A DNA stretch of 38,070 bases. It comes from Anaerolineales bacterium. Its GTDB lineage: Bacteria > Chloroflexota > Anaerolineae > Anaerolineales > E44-bin32. Where the stretch lies: NCBI GenBank assembly GCA_016927115.1, contig JAFGNH010000159.1, forward strand, positions 1 to 38,070, in the 5' to 3' direction. Below, piece after piece: positions 34,036 to 38,070 of this stretch. Under the pieces are notes generated by a model, which was given only the letters and a program-made list of their open reading frames with translations, was not told where the DNA came from and did not search any database. Position 1 is the stretch's first letter, and each line of letters begins with the position of its first letter. Both the position numbers and the translations under genes were made by a program.

Positions 34036-34467
34036 CTATTCGGCTTCCGGTTCTTCTTCAGCAGGCATTTCTTCTGCAGTTTTATCTTCCGCAGGCTCTT
34101 CTTCCGCGGTCTTTTCTTCTGCCGGCTTTACTTCCGCAGGCTTTACTTCTGCAGGTTTTTCATCAGCCGGGATTTCTTCCGCCGGCTCTTCCAGGATGAG
34201 CATAAATCGCATGATATCTTCATTAATCCTTAGATTTTGCTCAAGAGTCTGGCCTGCTGTTGGCGGCAACTCAACTTTTATAAATGTATAAAAGCCGTCT
34301 TGCTTTTTATTGATCTGATAAGCCAGTCGTCGTCGGCCCCAACGGTTAACCTTAAGTACCTTGCCGCCTTCAGCTTCTATCCAACCTGCAATCTTCTCTT
34401 GAAGACCTGAGAGTGATTGTTCATCCAGATCAGGGTCTGCAATATAAGCGAGCTCGTAGTTACGCAT
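34036..34467 (-). CDS. rpsF: 30S ribosomal protein S6 with long acidic repeat tail
   Basis: 143 residues. The S6 fold covers 1-95 (MRNYELAYIADPDL, VNRWGRRRLAYQINKKQDGFY, MRFMLILEE). Residues about 95-143 are Glu/Ala/Pro/Lys repeats of a PAEEK/PAEVK unit, about 45 residues beyond the usual length. AAAGGAGG stands 7 bases before the ATG at 34467. First gene of the operon; binds S18. Confidence 0.95.
   Translation of the reverse strand: MRNYELAYIADPDLDEQSLSGLQEKIAGWIEAEGGKVLKVNRWGRRRLAYQINKKQDGFYTFIKVELPPTAGQTLEQNLRINEDIMRFMLILEEPAEEIPADEKPAEVKPAEVKPAEEKTAEEEPAEDKTAEEMPAEEEPEAE
34080..34190 (-). repeat. Imperfect tandem repeats encoding the S6 tail
   Basis: Units of about 15-18 bases (for example GCTTTACTTCYGCAG repeated at about 34126-34155 on plus) encode the PAE(E/V)K repeats. 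Such coding repeats can vary in copy number by slippage. Confidence 0.6.
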
Positions 34468-34560
34468 GAGCGAACCTCCTTTCCATGGGATTGCCTCTTT
34501 GGTCGCGCCAGGCGGCCCGCCGCAGAAGCGGAAAGCACACTATATTCAAGTGTGTTAACG
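34468..34560 (-). promoter_or_regulatory. Structured leader of rpsF, candidate S6:S18 autoregulatory element
   Basis: About 90 bases between the promoter and the ATG. On minus it holds a 6-bp hairpin (CACACT/AGTGTG, 34554-34536) and a second GC-rich hairpin with CCGC-TTCT-GCGG (34531-34520) next to CCG-containing sequence. Leaders of rpsF in many bacteria bind the S6:S18 complex; the fit to that consensus was not checked base by base. Confidence 0.4.
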
Positions 34561-34565
34561 GGTAG

Positions 34566-34594
34566 AGTCTAACACGGAGCGGTGCTTTTATCAA
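34566..34594 (-). promoter_or_regulatory. Promoter of the rpsF-ssb-rpsR operon
   Basis: On minus: TTGATA (34594-34589), 17-base spacer, TAGACT (34571-34566) with TGT extension. Start near 34559. Confidence 0.7.
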
Positions 34595-34759
34595 CCAGAA
34601 AGCAGCGGCGCTTTGTTCACCCCCTCCAAAGGTTTCAGAGTGCCGTCCGTTTTTTTCCCAGTCCACATGTGGGGACAAAGCAAACTCCCTTTTCGACAGC
34701 CTTCGTTATCCATTAATTGCAACTTTTCCCTCCGCAAGGAGCCTGTAAATATAAAAACC

Positions 34760-36427
34760 TCAACTCAACCCCATGTAATCGGATATTTCATCCAGCGCTT
34801 TTGGCCTGCAAAAATAGTAACCCTGGGCAAATTCACATCCCGCATCTTTCAGCCATGAACAAACTTCCTCGGTCTCGACACCTTCAATTACAAGGTCTTT
34901 TCCCATCGCATCAGAAAGCGCGACAGCAGCTTTCATAATCTCCTGATCAGCAGCTGAAGAGAGGAGGTTCCTGGTAAATCTTCGGTCCACCTTCAGGTAA
35001 TCTATTGGCAACCGGCGAATATACTCCAGGGATGAATATCCTGTACCAAAATCATCGAGTGCCAGCATGCAGCCTAAACGCTTGATATACTCCAGCTGCT
35101 TCAATGCAATATCCGTATCACCAATAAGCATTGACTCAGTAATCTCAAAAACAACCTTATCTGGATGGATATTCTTCTGGTAAAAATCTTCATCCAGGTT
35201 ATCCATCCATTGATTGTTCATAAGTGTGCGGGCAGAGATGTTTATCGCCACTCGTCCTGCAAATCCTTTTTCTGAAAGCGTATTAAAATCCGCAATCGAA
35301 TTCGAGATTACCCATGAGTTCAATTTCTTTATCAAGGCAGTTCGTTCCAGAAATGGTAAAAAATCCAACGGGGGTATGTCACCTCGTTGAGGATGGTTCC
35401 AGCGAAGCAATGCCTCGATGCCATAGATTGTTCCATCGCGCAGATCAATGATCGGTTGGTAATGTAAATGGAGCTGGTTTTCATGCATAGCATCCTGTAT
35501 ATCACCGAGCAGTATCTGGCATTCCTGCATGTGCTTATCCGCATCAGCCTGATAGATCCAGAATGATTCATCCTTCTCATTGGCGATATGAGCAGCTATT
35601 TGAGCCTTCCTTAGAAGTACAACTGAATTTTCGGCATGAATAGGGTATATTGCAGCACCGATATTCAAGTCAACGTATATACTTATTTCTTTTATATAAA
35701 ATGGCTTCTGCAATAGCTCAAGCATCATATTCAGGACGTTCTGCAACTCATCTTCATTCTTTTCAAGCGGGAGAACAACACACAGGATATAAGGAAACAA
35801 TTGATGTAGTGAAGCATATTGAAACTGCCGCTCCACCCGTTTTGAGACTTGTTCGGTCAGCAGGCTGATACCTTCCACCCCTATCAAATTGGTGATACTT
35901 GCGTGATTGCTAAGAAGCAAAGTAAGGATGGCAAAACTATTATCCCGCCTGCTTTCCATAATCCGTTGGTTAAGAAATTGAATCATATGATTGCGATTGG
36001 GAAGGCCTGAGTCAGCATCATGTGTGGAAAGCCAGCGAAACTGAGATACCTGGTTAAGAATAAGCTTGTTCATCAAACCGGCAGTTCCTCCAACTATGGT
36101 GAAGATACCCAGCCTTATTATCCAGTTCACAGTTTCCTGATATTCACCGGTGTTGATATCGATCGGCATCCATGGTCCTAAAGCCAATCCCCCTATCAAA
36201 CCCGCAATAACACCTCCGGGCATCTGAAAAAAATAAGCTGCCAATAGAATGGGTATATACATAATATGGGCATATACATATTTAATCCCCCCTGTAATGA
36301 ACACAAGCCTTGTAGAAAATATCATTACCAGGAAAATCCCGATAGCAATAAGTGTTTTTACTTTTCCTCGCGGTTCCAACCATGATTTTTCTTCGATGAA
36401 ATGCAGAACTATCTTCCTGCTTTTCAT
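34760..36427 (-). CDS. Membrane cyclic-di-GMP phosphodiesterase: EAL domain with degenerate GGDEF
   Basis: 555 residues. Four hydrophobic segments in 1-125 form a membrane sensor. A GGDEF-fold follows (HDADSGLPNRNHM, about 136-148), but the active-site loop reads HQLFPYILCVVLP, with no GG(D/E)EF, so no cyclase activity is expected. The EAL domain (about 310-550) keeps its catalytic set: EALLRW, NISA, FEITES, LDDFGTGYSSL, LKVDRRF, VIEGVET, QGYYF. It should hydrolyse c-di-GMP to pGpG. ATG at 36427 with AGGAG upstream. It stands alone between rpsF and the accessory end. Confidence 0.9.
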   Translation of the reverse strand: MKSRKIVLHFIEEKSWLEPRGKVKTLIAIGIFLVMIFSTRLVFITGGIKYVYAHIMYIPILLAAYFFQMPGGVIAGLIGGLALGPWMPIDINTGEYQETVNWIIRLGIFTIVGGTAGLMNKLILNQVSQFRWLSTHDADSGLPNRNHMIQFLNQRIMESRRDNSFAILTLLLSNHASITNLIGVEGISLLTEQVSKRVERQFQYASLHQLFPYILCVVLPLEKNEDELQNVLNMMLELLQKPFYIKEISIYVDLNIGAAIYPIHAENSVVLLRKAQIAAHIANEKDESFWIYQADADKHMQECQILLGDIQDAMHENQLHLHYQPIIDLRDGTIYGIEALLRWNHPQRGDIPPLDFLPFLERTALIKKLNSWVISNSIADFNTLSEKGFAGRVAINISARTLMNNQWMDNLDEDFYQKNIHPDKVVFEITESMLIGDTDIALKQLEYIKRLGCMLALDDFGTGYSSLEYIRRLPIDYLKVDRRFTRNLLSSAADQEIMKAAVALSDAMGKDLVIEGVETEEVCSWLKDAGCEFAQGYYFCRPKALDEISDYMGLS

Positions 36428-36647
36428 TGGTCGCTCCTGTATTTACTCCAATTAAAAATCCCTGGGATAATAGACAAGGTTCCGGTAACAATTCTCATCA
36501 TGTACAATTATCTTAGTATTTCACGATTACCTCTGCAACTTTCATGCAATCTCGGGTGGTAGCAACAATTATTCTCCATTATCCCATACAAAAAGGTTAG
36601 TTTTTTCTGGATTATTTTCACTCATGATATCGGAGAAAGGATTCGCC
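36428..36647. other. Gene-free stretch upstream of the EAL gene
   Basis: AT-rich; should contain the EAL gene promoter on minus. No RNA gene or repeat seen. Confidence 0.3.
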
Positions 36648-36861
36648 ATGCAACAGTTTTTTTTTATTATTTTTCTTGATGGTATGTTTTCTGCGCTTCT
36701 AGGGCACAGTTTTTTTGTTGCTGCTGCGTTTTGAAAAAGCTCCAACGTTCATGAAAAAGATACTTGATTATTTCCTCACCTGGGATGGGCGTACTTTCCT
36801 TGCCGGTGCAGCGTTTAATACTCTGGCTGGTCTGCTGTTGATGGCTCCCAGGAAGGAGTGA
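36648..36861 (+). pseudogene. Small membrane protein apparently split by a one-base shift at a T7 run
   Basis: The ATG at 36648 has AAAGGA 6 bases upstream and reads 28 hydrophobic residues to TGA at 36732. If one T is removed from the run of seven T at about 36710-36716, the frame continues through LLLLRFEKAPTFMKKILDYF, then WDGRTFLAGAAFNTLAGLLL and MAPRKE to 36861, giving about 70 residues with two membrane segments. The second part also has its own ATG at 36751 (36 residues) but no ribosome site. Options are an assembly error, a decayed gene, phase variation or slippage. No family recognised. Confidence 0.4.
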
Positions 36862-36961
36862 ATAGGAAGGGCAGTAGAAAAAGAGATTTGCACACATTTT
36901 GACAGTATGAACGGGAAAAGAAAATACTCAACTATCCTGCCTATACTGCGTACCCCTCTAA

Positions 36962-37351
36962 CTACTTCCTCCTTGTATATCGTTTATATTGCAGCTTTGG
37001 AGTACCAAAGTTGATCAGAAGTCCCACCTCGATCCCGGTCGCTTTGAGGAAATTAATAATTTGAGTTTCATGTATAGGGGTTATCTCATTTACTGCTCTT
37101 AATTCAACCATCACTTCCTTCTCCACAAGAATATCCGTATAGAATTCCCCTACGGATACACCTCTGAACCATACAGTAACCGGCATCTGCGGAACAGCAG
37201 AGATGCCTTTCTGATGTAATGCCAGCAGCATGGCTTTTTCATAGACAGATTCCAGGAACCCTGAACCGAGCTCATTGATAACCTCAACGGCACAACCGAT
37301 CACCGCTCTAGTGATCACTCTCTGGAGCAGATTCTTCTCCTCATTTTTCAT
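36962..37351 (-). CDS. GxxExxY family protein (PD-(D/E)XK-like fold)
   Basis: 129 residues. The family signature GSGFLESVYEKAM (G..E..Y) is at about 30-42. The expected nuclease core is partly kept: FYTDILVEKEVMVELRAV has the Asp and Glu, but the usual Lys of the ELK motif is Arg. Ends KLQYKRYTRRK, typical of the family. Function unknown; found scattered in accessory regions. ATG at 37351 follows GGGGG; an in-frame TTG at 37363 lacks a better site. It abuts a HU-like pseudogene. Confidence 0.85.
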   Translation of the reverse strand: MKNEEKNLLQRVITRAVIGCAVEVINELGSGFLESVYEKAMLLALHQKGISAVPQMPVTVWFRGVSVGEFYTDILVEKEVMVELRAVNEITPIHETQIINFLKATGIEVGLLINFGTPKLQYKRYTRRK

Positions 37352-37359
37352 AAATACCC

Positions 37360-37548
37360 CCAATTATGATTTATCGGCCAGACAGGCTGGAAAATCGCAT
37401 CCTTTTATCCGCTGAGAACATTGCGGGTTTCACCATGGTTCAGCCCGGTTCGCCCAGCAATGCGGGTGACGAGTTCATGCATTGCCAGCAGACGTACCAG
37501 TCCAATTCATGGTCGATATGCCTGTTCAGTTGCAGGACGAATAGACAT
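37360..37548 (-). pseudogene. HU-like DNA-binding gene remnant with two in-frame stops
   Basis: From an ATG at 37548 one frame reads 13 residues, TGA, then LVRLLAMHELVTRIAGRTGL and NHGETRNVLSG, TAA (37407-37405), then KDAIFQPVW. The middle part matches the start of HU/IHF proteins (ELVxxIAxxTGLxxxxxxxVLxxLxDAI). Both stops are one base from sense codons (CGA, TTA). The match breaks off near the start of the GxxExxY gene, so the 3' part is lost. Confidence 0.5.
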
Positions 37549-38058
37549 GTTTTTTTCCTTATACACTCATCCAGGCAGAAAAGAGCTTACTGAAGCCCCC
37601 AGCTTAAATTCACGGCTTGAATGGTCCTGAACGATTTCCAGTTATATTTGCATGTTTCAGGAAGTGGAAGAATAAAGCTAATGCTGGTTTCCCTCACGAC
37701 CCCGAAAAAAAATTGTTAACGAGTAACCCTTCCTTCCCGCAGAATCCCGATAGACCGTACCTATAGAAATATTTTATATCTCAGCGCTATCCGAAATTCG
37801 TGCCATTCTGAATTTACGGTTTTAACATCAATTCTGTCTGCTGTTTAATCGTATGGTCAAACTGAGTCTGAATCTGTGGATATAGTAACGGTGTCCGCTT
37901 CCCCATCCCCCAATTTATTCTGACCAGTATGCTGGATTTTCCATAAAAAAACAAGTATTACCATGGTTTTATTCAGAAATGAGGATAATGTCTCATAAAG
38001 TGGTGTAAAAAGAATTGCAGAAATAGTCATCCCGTGCTTCCATAAGTTTGTCAGAAAC
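37549..38058. other. Gene-free stretch at right end
   Basis: No ORF with a ribosome site. A minus-strand open frame at 37857-38069 starts at the window edge and lacks coding character. AT-rich with an A8 run near 37706. Confidence 0.4.
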
Positions 38059-38066
38059 AAAGGAGG
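38059..38066 (+). promoter_or_regulatory. Shine-Dalgarno AAAGGAGG for a gene starting beyond the edge
   Basis: Near-perfect ribosome site 4 bases from the window end on plus; the start codon would lie just outside. Confidence 0.5.
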
Positions 38067-38070
38067 CACA

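Noticed and set aside
36667-36897. 76-codon open frame on minus
   Set aside because: No ribosome site, low complexity (Gln/Lys runs from the T tracts), and a better-supported plus-strand reading exists.
37857-38069. 70-codon open frame on minus at the right edge
   Set aside because: Its GTG start would overlap the reverse of a strong plus-strand ribosome site, and no ribosome site can be judged; composition is not convincing.
1-38070. CRISPR arrays, insertion sequences, integrases, phage genes
   Set aside because: No spaced direct repeats of CRISPR type and no transposase or integrase motifs were seen in either strand.

Overview
The window looks like a chromosomal segment of a moderate-GC bacterium, most likely Chloroflexota (Anaerolineae-like). 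This is inferred from the gene set: a MalT/SARP-type regulator next to an NHLP-clan peptide precursor, a TtuB/TtuA pair, a small serA with a SerC-like aminotransferase and a DUF1015 gene, mreBCD fused to minCDE, an rpsF-ssb-rpsR operon, and a membrane-anchored family 5 solute-binding protein after secG. No sequence search was possible, so the phylum is an inference.

Left edge (1-4251, minus strand): a 1051-residue ATPase/TPR/SARP regulator is followed on the same strand by a short promoter region carrying five GTT-headed repeats at 10-11 bp phasing. Behind it come a 15-codon ORF with a near-perfect Shine-Dalgarno, a hairpin, and the start of a probable RiPP precursor that runs off the window. 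This is the best candidate here for an undescribed system.

Metabolism (4252-12753): an esterase and a DUF1385 membrane protein on plus; a serine block on minus (SerC-like aminotransferase, SerA, DUF1015); the ttuB-ttuA tRNA thiolation operon on plus; a type I-alpha glutamine synthetase on minus.

Cell shape, division and translation (13135-29188): tilS, with an unexpected winged-helix tail, diverges from a long plus-strand run: mreB, mreC, mreD, mrdA (PBP2), minC, minD, minE, rodA, gltX, tRNA-Gln(CTG), ftsY, prfB (programmed +1 frameshift), secG, a solute-binding protein and a two-domain S1 protein. Many of these units start at promoters with an extended -10 of the form TGnTATAAT, and two genes (tilS, ftsY) appear leaderless.

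Minus-strand housekeeping block (29367-34594): rpsF-ssb-rpsR behind a strong promoter and structured leader, then a parvulin-type foldase gene with its own terminator, then rel (bifunctional ppGpp enzyme) and a small cysteine-rich acidic protein.

Right accessory end (34760-38070): an EAL phosphodiesterase with a decayed GGDEF domain, a small membrane protein apparently split by a one-base shift at a T7 run, a GxxExxY nuclease-fold protein, and a HU-like pseudogene with two in-frame stops. The last 500 bases have no supported gene, but a strong Shine-Dalgarno sits at the very edge.
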